NCBI GenBank assembly: GCA_038233075.1
Contig: JBBSMQ010000014.1
Coordinates: forward strand, 1 to 64,000
Source: Iamia sp038233075
GTDB lineage: Bacteria; Actinomycetota; Acidimicrobiia; Acidimicrobiales; Iamiaceae
Reading direction: 5' to 3'
DNA: 64,000 nt
In this document: positions 24,065-33,028 of the stretch, piece after piece
How the letters are laid out: each line of letters starts with the position of its first letter
How positions within the stretch are numbered: position 1 is the first letter of the stretch
Position numbers and translations under genes: made by a program
The notes under the pieces: model-generated
Seen by the model: only the letters and a program-made list of their open reading frames with translations
The model's database searches: none
Told to the model about the DNA's origin: nothing

Positions 24065-25114
24065 TCAGGCGAGGCGCTTGAGGAGGGCGAGAGCGCCCAT
24101 GCGGGCGGGGGACTGGTGGTGGGAGCCGGTGCGACCGGCGAGGTCGTCGCGATGGGCCTGCCACCAGTCGTAGGTCTCGGCCAGCATGGCGGCATGGCCG
24201 TACTCGGGCTCCCAGCCCAGCTCGTTGCGGGCCCGGCTGCTGTCGAACCACAGGGACTCGCCGTAGAGCAGCCAGTGGTACGGCGCCAGGGGCACCAGGT
24301 GGGCCCGGGACGCGGCCTCCATGGCCAGCCGGGCCGGAGCGTGGGGCAGAGAGCGCACCCGCGCGCCGGTCCCCGCGTGGGCGCAGAGGGCCTCGAGGGT
24401 CTCGCGCATGGTGCCGACGTCGGGCCCGCCCACGTTGTAGGCGGAGGCTCCGGCCTGGTCGCCGGCGAGCAGGCAGGCGCCGGCCAGGTCGGCGGCGTGG
24501 ACGAACTGGTAGCGGTTGTCCCCGGATCCGAGCACCGGGACCGGTGCGCCCTCGGCCACCAGCTCGAAGAGCATCGACATGATGCCCAGGCGGCCGTGGC
24601 CGAGGATGGTGCGGGGCCGGATGAGGGTGACGTCGAGGCCGGCGTCGACCGCGTCGCGGCACAGCAGCTCGGCCTCCAGCTTGGCCCGGCCGTAGGCCTC
24701 GAGGGGCCGGGGCGGGGTGGTCTCGTCGACCGGGTTGGTCTCGGGCACGCCGTAGATCGCGCTGGTCGACGTCGACACCACCTTCCCGACCCCGGCGTCG
24801 CGGGCGGCGACGAGCAGGTTGGCGGTGCCCACCACGTTCACGGTCCAGAACAGGTCGCGGTCTTGGGCCAGGGGCACCTGGGCCACGTTGTGGAAGGCGA
24901 CGTCGACGTCGTCGCAGGCGGCCCGGACCGCGGCGGCATCGCGGATGTCGGCGGTCACCACCTCGACGCCGTCGGGCACGACGTCGGGGGCCATCACGTC
25001 GAGGATGCGGACGTCGTCGCCCCGTTCCCGCAGGCGGTCGACCAGCATGGTGCCGAAGAACCCACCGCCCCCGGTGACCAGGCTCCGCCGGCCACCGGCC
25101 CCGCCCACGCTCAC
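24065..25114 (-). CDS. NAD-dependent epimerase/dehydratase (extended SDR), second copy
   Basis: This 349-residue extended SDR enzyme has a Rossmann motif VTGGGGFFGTMLVDRL at the N-terminus, FHNVAQVPLA, catalytic Ser and YxxxK in STSAIYG and EAYGRAKLEAELL, and a nucleotide-sugar or sterol-type substrate domain with RYQFVHAADLAGACLLA. It begins with GTG 25114, overlapping the preceding stop by GTGA. It is the last gene of a four-gene operon with a second epimerase and a GMC oxidoreductase. The substrate is unknown; a 3-beta-hydroxysteroid- or sugar-like alcohol is possible. Confidence 0.85.
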   Translation of the reverse strand: MSVGGAGGRRSLVTGGGGFFGTMLVDRLRERGDDVRILDVMAPDVVPDGVEVVTADIRDAAAVRAACDDVDVAFHNVAQVPLAQDRDLFWTVNVVGTANLLVAARDAGVGKVVSTSTSAIYGVPETNPVDETTPPRPLEAYGRAKLEAELLCRDAVDAGLDVTLIRPRTILGHGRLGIMSMLFELVAEGAPVPVLGSGDNRYQFVHAADLAGACLLAGDQAGASAYNVGGPDVGTMRETLEALCAHAGTGARVRSLPHAPARLAMEAASRAHLVPLAPYHWLLYGESLWFDSSRARNELGWEPEYGHAAMLAETYDWWQAHRDDLAGRTGSHHQSPARMGALALLKRLA

Positions 25115-26160
25115 AGGGCCTGCCCGTGCTCGAGGCACCAGCGGATGCTCGTGCGCATGCCGTCGAGGAGCGAGGTGTTCGGCGCGTACGCCAGCTCGGT
25201 GCGGGCCCGGGTGATGTCCACCGCGATCTCGTCCTTCATCTCGCCCAGCACGTGCAGGGCCTGCACGTAGAGGCCCCGGGCCTGGGCGGCTCGGTCGAGG
25301 GTCTCGGCCGCCACACCGGCGAGGCGGGGGAGACGAGGCTGGCGGGCCACCGGTTCCAGGCCCTCGGCGGCCAGCGCCGCCTTCACGGTGCGGTACACGT
25401 CGGCGACGCGGTAGGGCTCGGCGTCGGCGATCCAGTAGTCGCGTCCCGCCGCCGCCGGCACCGACTCCGCCCGCAGGACCCCCTGCACCAGGTGACCCGT
25501 GTAGACCATGGAGCGGTGGTTGGCCCCGGTCCCCACCAGCGGGAACCGGCCGCGGCGGATGCCGGCGAAGAAGCGGGCCTGGCGCTCGGGCTGCCACGGA
25601 CCGTAGAACCAGGGAGCTCGGAGGATGACGGTCTCGACGTCGCCGCGCTGGTGGGCCCGTTCGACGAGCAGCTCACCCTCGTGCTTGGACCCGCCGTAGC
25701 CGACGAAGGGGTTGCGGGGGGACTCCTCGGTGAAGCGCTGCCCTGGCTCCGGGTTGGCACCGAAGGGCGAGCTCGAGGAGATGTGGACGAGGCGGCGGGT
25801 TCCGGTGCGGCGGGCCCCGTCGAGCACCACCTCCGTGCCGCCCACGTTGACGTCGAACATCTCCCTTGTCCCCCCCGCCGGGTGGATGACGGCGGCAGCG
25901 TGCACGACCGTCGGCGCGGTCAGGCCCTCGAAAAGGCGCTCGATGGCGACCGGGTCGCGCACATCGCCGACCACCGGCTCGACGTTGGGCCCGAGCACCG
26001 CCAGCAGGGCCGCCTGCTCCTCGTCGCGAGCCAGGGCCCGGATGCGCTCCCGGTCGGGGCGGGTGGTCCGCAGCAGGTTCTGGCCCAGCCAGCCGGCGGC
26101 GCCGGTCACCACCAGGGTCGGGTTCGGGTCCAGCCCCGCCGGCGCCGTGCTCTCGCTCAT
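25111..26160 (-). CDS. NAD-dependent epimerase/dehydratase (extended SDR), first copy
   Basis: This protein is also 349 residues, with NAD motif VTGAAGWLGQNLLRTT near residue 18, VVHAAAVIHPAGG, HISSSSPFG and the catalytic VGYGGSKHEGELLVERA. The C-terminal part (GTGANHRSMVYTGHLVQGVLRA, YWIADAEPYRVADVYRTVKAAL) is typical of sugar-nucleotide or sterol-processing SDRs. It is a diverged relative of the next gene and overlaps it by four bases. Paired SDRs beside a GMC oxidase suggest successive steps on one alcohol substrate. Confidence 0.85.
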   Translation of the reverse strand: MSESTAPAGLDPNPTLVVTGAAGWLGQNLLRTTRPDRERIRALARDEEQAALLAVLGPNVEPVVGDVRDPVAIERLFEGLTAPTVVHAAAVIHPAGGTREMFDVNVGGTEVVLDGARRTGTRRLVHISSSSPFGANPEPGQRFTEESPRNPFVGYGGSKHEGELLVERAHQRGDVETVILRAPWFYGPWQPERQARFFAGIRRGRFPLVGTGANHRSMVYTGHLVQGVLRAESVPAAAGRDYWIADAEPYRVADVYRTVKAALAAEGLEPVARQPRLPRLAGVAAETLDRAAQARGLYVQALHVLGEMKDEIAVDITRARTELAYAPNTSLLDGMRTSIRWCLEHGQAL

Positions 26161-26263
26161 GGCCCCGACTCCGCGCTCGTCGGTCGCCCGTTGGCGCGGT
26201 TGCGGGCGTCGGTGGAGCGCTGTCGCTCGGGGCTCGGCGGGGAGGGGACGGGTGGAGGAGGGG

Positions 26264-27709
26264 TCACAGAGAGGCGAGGAGGTGGTCGGCGTTGCGGGCG
26301 GCGATGGCCATGACCGCACCCTGGGGGTTGACGCCGGGGGCGTCGGGCAGCAGCGAGGCGTCGTTGACGCGCAGGCCCGCGACCCCGTGCACCCGACCGA
26401 AGCTGTCGGTGCCGGTGCGGGCGGGATCCTCACCCATGCGCACGCTGGAGGTCATGTGCACCGTCATCAGGTTGGCCCGCCGGCGGGTGAGGGCGTCCCA
26501 CCAGTCGACGAGGCCGGCCCGGTCGCGGACGATGGGCCCGCCCACGATCGACGGGTGCAGCTCGACCGCGCCGGCGGCCAGCAGGGCATCGCCCACGTGC
26601 ACCAGGCCCCGGGCCAGGCGGCTCAGGTCGGCGTCGGTGAGCCGGTAGGTGACCAGCGGCGCCCGCGCTCCGGGCAGGGCGGTCACCCGGCCCTCGCCGT
26701 CGCTGCGGATGGCCGCGTAGTAGACGGCCACGTCCTCCCAGTGGGCCAGGGCCTCGTCGTGGGCGAGACCGGTTTCGCCCAGGGCAAGGGCCAGGTGCCC
26801 CCGGCGGCTGGCCGAGCCCCCGATGGTCAGGTGGGGCGCGAACTCGGTGATCCGGTGCATGGGCACCTCGGCCCGGTCCATGGGCTCGAGGAACCGGGCC
26901 GCCACCTTGACGGTTGGGTGGACCTTCAGACCTCGGCCGACCACGCCGCGCACCCCGGAACGCTGCAGCAGGGCGGGGGTCTGGATGGCGCCGGCACACA
27001 CCACGACGTGGTCGGCCTCCACCACCAGGACCTCGGAGGTGCCGTCGGGTCGGGTCCGCACCACGTTCAGCCCCACGGCGCGCGCCTGGCGCCCGGTCTG
27101 GCGACGGACGCGTCGCACCCGGCAGTCGGCCAGCACCGTGGCGCCGGCGGCCTCGGCCCGGGGGATCATGGTGCGCGACATGGTCTGCTTCACCGCAGGA
27201 CCGTCGCCGTCCTGGCGGTAGACCCGGGCGAACTCGACCGCCCGCCAGCCCAGCTTGTCGGCCCCCTCCTCCAGCACCGCCGAGGAGCGGGGAGGGGGAC
27301 CGGTGACGCGGGACACGCTGAGGTCGGCCTCCAGCTCCTCCGCGTAGCGGTCGAGGCTGGCCTCGTCGAAGGCGTCGATGGCGTAGGTGTGGGCCCAGCT
27401 GGTGATCAGCTCGCCTGGGAGGCGGTGGTAGAGACCGCTGTTGACCTCGGTGCTGCCGCCGACGCAGCGACCCTCGGCGAAGGCGATGGCCGGGCTGCCC
27501 AGGCTGGCCGAAAGCCCGCGGTGGCGGTAGCGGGTGGCCAGCTCCTCGAGGGAGAAGGGCTCGACCGAGTCGGGGTCGTAGCGCGGTCCTTCCTCCAGCA
27601 CGAGGACGTCGCGCCCCGCCCCCGCCAGCCGGGCCGCGGTGATGGCTCCTCCGGCGCCCGAGCCCACGATGGCGACCTCGGTCTGCACGGTGGTCGGTCC
27701 CGCTCTCAC
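26264..27709 (-). CDS. GMC-family FAD-dependent oxidoreductase
   Basis: This 481-residue flavoprotein has an FAD-binding VAIVGSGAGGAITAARLA, the GMC signature GRCVGGSTEVNSGLYHR, VVVCAGAIQTPALLQRSG and the C-terminal FGRVHGVAGLRVNDASLLP with NPQGAVMAIAARNADHLL. This matches the cholesterol oxidase/glucose dehydrogenase-like group that oxidises alcohols. The His-Asn pair of the active site appears as VHMTSSVRMG and VNPQGAV. GTG 27709 overlaps the stop of the small upstream gene (GTGA), so the two are translated together. Confidence 0.88.
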   Translation of the reverse strand: MRAGPTTVQTEVAIVGSGAGGAITAARLAGAGRDVLVLEEGPRYDPDSVEPFSLEELATRYRHRGLSASLGSPAIAFAEGRCVGGSTEVNSGLYHRLPGELITSWAHTYAIDAFDEASLDRYAEELEADLSVSRVTGPPPRSSAVLEEGADKLGWRAVEFARVYRQDGDGPAVKQTMSRTMIPRAEAAGATVLADCRVRRVRRQTGRQARAVGLNVVRTRPDGTSEVLVVEADHVVVCAGAIQTPALLQRSGVRGVVGRGLKVHPTVKVAARFLEPMDRAEVPMHRITEFAPHLTIGGSASRRGHLALALGETGLAHDEALAHWEDVAVYYAAIRSDGEGRVTALPGARAPLVTYRLTDADLSRLARGLVHVGDALLAAGAVELHPSIVGGPIVRDRAGLVDWWDALTRRRANLMTVHMTSSVRMGEDPARTGTDSFGRVHGVAGLRVNDASLLPDAPGVNPQGAVMAIAARNADHLLASL

Positions 27710-28059
27710 CGGGCGAGGGCCGACGGCTCGCGGGAACGGTCGCCGGCGGCGGCGTCGGTCAGCTCGACCTCGGCGAAGAGCACGAGGGAGCCGATGAGGC
27801 GGACGTACTGGCGCACCACGTCGATGGGGTGGTGCTCCCAATCCGCCAGCTGGCGGCGCAGCACCTCCTCGCGATCGGACCGAAGCGACCGCAGGCGAGA
27901 CCAGGTGCCGAGGGCCAGCGACTCGGCCAGCACGCCGGCCCGCAGGTGCTCGGGCATGTCGGCCAGACATCCCTCCACGTAGGCGACGACCTCGGCCCGC
28001 AGGGTCGGGTCAGCGGCCTGCACGAGGGCGTGCACCACCCGGCGCTCGAAGGGGATCAC
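27706..28059 (-). CDS. Small helical partner of the GMC oxidoreductase
   Basis: This 117-residue, mostly helical protein has no signal peptide. Its position directly before, and overlapping, the GMC gene recalls the small subunit that accompanies many bacterial GMC or gluconate dehydrogenases. The visible sequence (FERRVVHALVQAADP, LADMPEHLRAGVLAESLA, VVRQYVRLIGSLVLFAE) supports a subunit or regulator but not a defined family. GTG 28059 has TAACGT six bases upstream. Confidence 0.7.
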   Translation of the reverse strand: MIPFERRVVHALVQAADPTLRAEVVAYVEGCLADMPEHLRAGVLAESLALGTWSRLRSLRSDREEVLRRQLADWEHHPIDVVRQYVRLIGSLVLFAEVELTDAAAGDRSREPSALAR

Positions 28060-28209
28060 GGCCCCACGTTAGATGCTGGCCGGCCCCGTCCCGCCCTCCG
28101 GTGAGGGGCCGGGCGTCGGACGGGGCACGGACGGGTCGGTGGCTCGGACGACGGGGTGCTCACCCGCCGGGACCCTGTCCGACCGTGACCGGCTTCACCT
28201 CGACATCTG

Positions 28210-28242
28210 CAACAGTGTGTCCTACTGTGCGACACGCTGTTG
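28210..28242. promoter_or_regulatory. TetR-type operator at the MFS promoter
   Basis: CAACAGTGTGTC (28210-28221) and GACACGCTGTTG (28231-28242) are complementary except one base and flank nine bases that contain TACTGT (28223-28228), the likely -10 box. Repressor binding would occlude the promoter. Confidence 0.75.
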
Positions 28243-28259
28243 CGTCGTAGGAGGACACC

Positions 28260-29842
28260 ATGGCTCGCCTCACCGATCGCCCCTCGGGCGCCTCGCCCCC
28301 CACCGATGACGAGGGCCACCCCCAGCGGTGGACGATCCTCGGCATCCTCTGCCTGTGCCTGATCCTGGTGGTGGCCAGCGTCAGCTCCCTCAACGTCGCC
28401 ATCCCGTCCATCGTGCGGGCCCTCGATGCCGACCAGACCGAGCAGCTCTGGATCATCGACTCCTACGGGCTGGTCTTCGCGGGGTTCCTGCTCCTCGCCG
28501 GGGCCCTCGGCGATCGCTACGGGCGCAAGAAGGCCCTCCTCGGCGGTCTGGCCCTCTTCGCCGGCGCCGCAGTGGTGGCCAGCGAGGCCGGCGACCCGAC
28601 CCAGCTCATTACCCTGCGCGCCGTCATGGGCCTCGGCGCGGCGCTCATCATGCCTGCCACCCTGTCCATCCTCACCTCGGTGTTCCCCCGGCCGAGCGGG
28701 GCAAGGCCATCGCCGTCTGGGCCGGCTTCGCCGGGGCCGGCGGGGCCATCGGGCCGCTGATGAGCGGGCTGCTGCTCGAGCGCTACTGGTGGGGATCGGT
28801 GCTGTTCATCAACGTGCCCATCGCGTTGCTGGCCCTGGTCGCCATCGCGGCCGTGGTACCCAGCTCGCGCGACGAGGAGCGCCGCCCCCTCGATCCGCTG
28901 GGCGCGGTGTTCTCGATCATCGGGCTCGGGGGCCTGGTCTTCGGCATCATCAACGGCCCCGAGCACGGCTGGACCAGCGCAGCGACCCTCGCCGGCTTCG
29001 TCGTCGGCATCCTCGGTCTGGTCGGGTTCGTGCTCTACGAGCTGCGGATCGAGTTCCCGATGCTCGATCCCCGCCTGTTCCGCCTCCGGCGCCTGTCCCT
29101 CGGCAGCCTCACCATCACCGCCGCCTTCGGCGTGATGTTCGGCATGTTCTACATCGTCACCCTCTACCTGCAGTTCGTCCGGGGCTACAGCCCGCTGGCC
29201 GCCGCGGTCCACCAGCTTCCCTTCGCGGTGACGATGCTGATCGTGTCGCCCCAGGGCCCGCGCCTGGTGGCGCGCTTCGGTGCTCGCACCATGGTCACCT
29301 TCGGACTGGTCGTGCAGGCGGTGGGGTTCGGCGTGCTCGCCACCCTCGGTCCCGACACCTCCTACGGCGTGCTGCTGGTCGGCCTGGTGCTGCTCGGGAT
29401 CGGCCTGGCCAACCTCATGCCCCCGTCGACCGAGGCCATCGTCGCCTCCCTCCCCCCCAGCAAGGCGGGGGTGGGCTCGGCCATCAACGACACCACCCGC
29501 GAGGTCGGCGGCGCCATCGGCATCGCCGTGCTCGGCTCTCTCCTGTCGATCGGGTACCGCTCGGGCATCTCCGATCTGGTGGCGCAGCTGCCGGCCGAGC
29601 CGGCGAGCGTGGTCCGCGACTCGATCGCCGGGGCCATCGCCGTGGGGCGCTCGCCCCAGGCCCCGCCCGGGATGGGGGCCCAGCTGATCGACACGGCCAA
29701 GGGCGCCTACACCGACGGCCTGAGCCTGGCGTTCCTGGTGGCGGCCGGCATCGGGGTGGTCACGGCGGTCATCGTCAACCGGACCTGGCCCAAGACGCCG
29801 CTGGCTCCGGCCGAGGAACGGGAGGAGCTGATCTCCTCATGA
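28260..29842 (+). pseudogene. EmrB/QacA-type MFS drug exporter, one frameshift
   Basis: Two frames join into one 14-helix MFS transporter of about 527 residues. The first runs from ATG 28260 (GGAGG site) with WIIDSYGLVFAGFLLLAGAL and GDRYGRKKALLGGL (motif A) to LTSVF. The second continues with ERGKAIAVWAGFAGAGGAIG (motif C region) to the stop at 29842. They meet at the C5 run 28685-28689; one more C restores a single frame with ...VFPPAERGKA. Everything else is intact, so the gene may be functional in the real genome. It is followed by a TetR regulator in an ATGA overlap. Confidence 0.85.
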
Positions 29843-30426
29843 GCACGGTCGGCGGTGCGGTCGATCCGCGGGTCGAGCGGACCCGGGCCCTCGTCCTCGA
29901 GGCCACCGCTCAGCTGTTGGCCCAGGAGGGCTTCGGGCGCATCACCATCGACGGCGTGGCCGAGCGCAGCGGCGTGGCGCGCAGCACCGTCTACCGCAAC
30001 TTCCCCGACCGCTCGGCGCTCCTCGCCGAGGCCTTCCGCCACCTCATCGACTTCGACGAGCCGCCCGACACCGGGTGCCTGGCCGACGACCTGCTCGCCT
30101 TCGGGCGGCAGCTGGCCGACGGCCTGAACCACGGCGCCTGGGGACAGACGGTGGCCTCGCTGCTGGAGTCGGCGACCCACGACGAGGACACCAGCCGGGC
30201 CCTCGACCGCTTCAGTGACGAGCGGCGCCAGGCATGCCGGGTGGTCTTCGAGCGGGCCGTGGCCCGGGGTGAGATCCGGACTGATGCGCCCATCGACGAG
30301 GCCCAGGTCCGCTTCGTGGCCCCGCTGTTCTTCCTGCACCTGTTCAAGTCGCGGCCCCTCGACGACGCCTTCGTCTCGGACATGGCCGCCGCCGCCGCCC
30401 GCGAGGTCGGTGCGCCGGTCGACTGA
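29839..30426 (+). CDS. TetR-family regulator of the MFS exporter
   Basis: This 195-residue regulator has an N-terminal TetR helix-turn-helix at residues 12-60, with LVLEATAQLLAQEGFGRITI, GVAERSGVARSTVYRNFPDR and SALLAEAFRHL. The rest is an all-helical ligand domain. Its ATG overlaps the MFS stop, so it is made from the exporter transcript. It most probably represses the operon through the 12-9-12 inverted repeat at 28210-28242, giving autoregulated drug-inducible export. Confidence 0.9.
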   Translation: MSTVGGAVDPRVERTRALVLEATAQLLAQEGFGRITIDGVAERSGVARSTVYRNFPDRSALLAEAFRHLIDFDEPPDTGCLADDLLAFGRQLADGLNHGAWGQTVASLLESATHDEDTSRALDRFSDERRQACRVVFERAVARGEIRTDAPIDEAQVRFVAPLFFLHLFKSRPLDDAFVSDMAAAAAREVGAPVD

Positions 30427-30482
30427 CGGCGCGATGGGCAGTGTCCTCGTGTCGCTCGGCACCCGGGCACCCGGGCGGTCGC

Positions 30483-31745
30483 TCAGCCCGGGGTGGGGAC
30501 GTCGACGGGGGTCTCGCGGGCGGCGGCCTCCGCGGCATCCTGGTCGTCGAGGGCGGCGACGGCGGCGTCGAGCATCCGGGCCGTGCAGCCGGCCATGGCC
30601 ACGGGCGGGACGGCCTCGGTGACCACCACCTCGGCCAGCGCCCGGAAGGCCTCGGCCGCCGGTCCGTCGCCCAGCGCCGCGGGCCGGCCCGTGTCGCCGC
30701 CCGAGACCACCTCGGGCTCGAGGGGGATCTGGGCCAGGAGGGGCGCCCCGGAGGCCTCGGCCAGGGCCTGGCCACCGCCGGAGCCGAACAGGGGGTAGCT
30801 CTCGCCGTGGTCGCAGGTGAAGGCGCTCATGTTCTCGATGACGCCGGCCACCCGGAGGTAGCTCTTGCGGGACATGCTGACGGCCCGCTCGGCGACCTTC
30901 TGGGCCGCCAGGGCCGGGGTGGTGACGACGAGGACCTCGGCCCGGGGGATCATCTTGGCCACGCCCATCTGCACGTCGCCGGTGCCGGGGGGCATGTCGA
31001 CGAGGAGGTAGTCGAGGTCGTCGCCCCACTCCACGTCCTGGAGGAAGTGCTGCACGCCGCGGTTGAGCATGAGACCCCGCCACATGAGGGCGGAGGCCTC
31101 GTCCTCGACCAGGAAACCCATGGAGATGACCCTCACCACGCCGTCGCCCACCGCCTTCTCGTGGGGGACCATCAGCTTGCGACCGTCGCGCTCCAGGCCG
31201 GCCAGGCGCCCCTCGACGCCGAGCATGCGGGGCACCGAGAAGCCCCAGACGTCGGCGTCGAGCACCCCCACGGTGAGGCCGCGTGCGGCCAGGGCCGCAG
31301 CCAGGTTGACCGTGACCGACGACTTGCCCACCCCGCCCTTGCCCGAGGCGACCAGGATGACCTTGGTGGTGGGGCCGACCGCCGTCTCCTCGTTGCGCTG
31401 GGAGACGTTGAAGCGGGCCTTGGCCATGGCCGAGGACTTCTGCTCATCGGTCATCTCGGTCCACTCCAGGCGCACGTCGGACACCCCGGGCACCGAGCCC
31501 AGGCGAGTGCGGATGTCGCGCTGGATCTGCGCTCGGAGGGGGCAGCCCGAGGTGGTGAGGGCGATGGTCACGGTGACCCGACCATCAGCGTCGGCGGCGA
31601 CGTCGCGCACCATGCCGAGATCGACGATGTCGCTGCCCAGCTCGGGGTCGATGACGCCCCGCAGGAGACCACGCAGCTCGTCGAGGTCGACCGGGGGCCC
31701 GTCGGCCCTGCCGGTGTCGGGTGAGGGGGTCGGTGTGGGGGGCAC
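30483..31745 (-). CDS. mrp: Mrp/NBP35-type iron-sulfur carrier ATPase
   Basis: This 420-residue protein has an N-terminal MIP18 (DUF59) domain (GVIDPELGSDIVDLGMVRD, TTSGCPLRAQI) and a ParA-like ATPase with deviant Walker A ASGKGGVGKSS near residue 132. DMPPGTGDVQMG, GVIENMSAFTC and LFGSGGGQALAE are typical of ApbC/Mrp. It delivers [4Fe-4S] clusters to target proteins. GTG 31745 has TAGAAT seven bases upstream. It is divergent from a SufR-like regulator and IscA, so the locus is iron-sulfur related. Confidence 0.92.
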   Translation of the reverse strand: MPPTPTPSPDTGRADGPPVDLDELRGLLRGVIDPELGSDIVDLGMVRDVAADADGRVTVTIALTTSGCPLRAQIQRDIRTRLGSVPGVSDVRLEWTEMTDEQKSSAMAKARFNVSQRNEETAVGPTTKVILVASGKGGVGKSSVTVNLAAALAARGLTVGVLDADVWGFSVPRMLGVEGRLAGLERDGRKLMVPHEKAVGDGVVRVISMGFLVEDEASALMWRGLMLNRGVQHFLQDVEWGDDLDYLLVDMPPGTGDVQMGVAKMIPRAEVLVVTTPALAAQKVAERAVSMSRKSYLRVAGVIENMSAFTCDHGESYPLFGSGGGQALAEASGAPLLAQIPLEPEVVSGGDTGRPAALGDGPAAEAFRALAEVVVTEAVPPVAMAGCTARMLDAAVAALDDQDAAEAAARETPVDVPTPG

Positions 31746-31817
31746 GGCAGGGATTCTACCGGTCTCGGCCGGGAGAACCCCGGGGAGGGAGCGGACCCTC
31801 CGGTACCCTGTTCCCCG

Positions 31818-32585
31818 ATGAGCGACGCGAGCCCGGCTGACCAGCGTCTCGATCCCGGAGAGGGGTCCGAGGGCGCGAGCGGCGATCTAAGTCGTCTGGC
31901 CGTGCTCAAGGCCCTGGGCGACAACACCCGCTACGCCATCTACCTCGAACTGGCCCGCTCGGCCCGGCCCCTCTCCACCGCCGACGTGGCCGCCGTGCTC
32001 GACCTCCATCCCAACACCGTCCGCCCTCACCTGGAGCGGATGCGCGACGTCGGGCTGCTGGCAGTGCACACCGATCCCCGGGGCGGGGTGGGGCGCCCTC
32101 AGCACCTGTACTCCCTCGCCCCTGACGCCCCCTCGCTCGGGTTGGAGCCGGCCTCGTTCCCCACCCTCGCCCGCATGCTGCTGCGCCTGGCGGCGGCCAC
32201 CGGCGCCGACGCCGGCGACGCCCTCGACGTGGGTCGCGACCAGGGTCACGCCGACGGCGAGCGCTTCGGGGCCGCGCGCGGCTGCCTCTCGGCCGTCGTG
32301 GCCCAGCTCGACGCCATGGGCTTCGACCCCGCAACGGCCACCTCCGACGAGATCGACGACGACGGACGCGTGGTGGAGCTGGCCACGGTGGCCTTTGCCC
32401 ACTGCCCCTTCCGCGACCTGGCCGAGCAGCGCCCCGACCTGCTGTGCAGCCTCCACCGGGGTCTCATCGAGGGCGTGGTGGCGGCCTCGGGCGAAGGTGA
32501 GGTCGTCGGGTTCGGCTCCCTCGTCGACCGCAGTCCCTGCCAGGTCGAGATCCGGGTGCCGATGGCCCCCGCACCCGTCGCCTGA
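31818..32585 (+). CDS. SufR-like helix-turn-helix regulator with cysteine cluster
   Basis: This 255-residue regulator opens with an ArsR/DeoR-like winged helix (LAVLKALGDNTRYAIYLELA, DLHPNTVRPHLERMRDVGLL) and ends with a metabolite domain carrying HCPFRDLAEQRPDLLCSLHR. The Cys-Pro-Phe and downstream Cys-x2-His motif matches SufR, whose [4Fe-4S] cluster reports iron-sulfur status. Its neighbours mrp and an IscA-type gene support that role. TACCCT lies eight bases before ATG 31818. It likely controls mrp, itself and the iscA gene from the 72-base divergent region. Confidence 0.85.
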   Translation: MSDASPADQRLDPGEGSEGASGDLSRLAVLKALGDNTRYAIYLELARSARPLSTADVAAVLDLHPNTVRPHLERMRDVGLLAVHTDPRGGVGRPQHLYSLAPDAPSLGLEPASFPTLARMLLRLAAATGADAGDALDVGRDQGHADGERFGAARGCLSAVVAQLDAMGFDPATATSDEIDDDGRVVELATVAFAHCPFRDLAEQRPDLLCSLHRGLIEGVVAASGEGEVVGFGSLVDRSPCQVEIRVPMAPAPVA

Positions 32586-32689
32586 CCGTGTCCTCGCCGC
32601 GGTGGGGCGCGGACGCAGGACGGCGGTAGTCTTCGGGGTACTGCGCTGCGGGTCCCGAGCTCGCAGGTCCCCCGAGGAGGAACGCTGAC

Positions 32690-33010
32690 GTGATCGCCCT
32701 GACCGACACTGCCGCCACCAAGGTTTCCGAGCTGATCAAGGCCGAGGGCGAGGACCAGCTGGCCCTGCGCGTGGCTGTCCGCCCGGGCGGCTGCTCGGGG
32801 TTCAGCTACGACATGTTCTTCGACACCGAGGTCGCCGACGATGACCTGACGGCCGACTACTCCGGCGTCAAGGTGGTGGTCGACGCGTCCAGCGCCATGA
32901 TGCTCGAGGGCGCGACCCTCGACTACGCCGACGGTCTCAACCAGGCCGGGTTCTCGATCAACAACCCCAACGCCCAGCGCACCTGCGGCTGCGGCTCCAG
33001 CTTCTCCTAG
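32690..33010 (+). CDS. IscA/ErpA-type iron-sulfur cluster insertion protein
   Basis: This 106-residue A-type carrier has the three conserved cysteines C35 (GGCSGFSY), C99 and C101 (TCGCGSSFS) that hold the cluster. It is normal in length and starts IALTDTAATKVSELI. GTG 32690 has a GAGGAGG site. Together with mrp and the SufR-like regulator it forms a compact cluster-delivery set; no sufBCD is in the window. Confidence 0.95.
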   Translation: MIALTDTAATKVSELIKAEGEDQLALRVAVRPGGCSGFSYDMFFDTEVADDDLTADYSGVKVVVDASSAMMLEGATLDYADGLNQAGFSINNPNAQRTCGCGSSFS

Positions 33011-33028
33011 ACGACGGGCTGCGGCCTC

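Noticed and set aside
28685..28689. Programmed frameshift in the MFS gene
   Set aside because: No slippery heptamer, pseudoknot or known precedent; a contracted C run explains it better.
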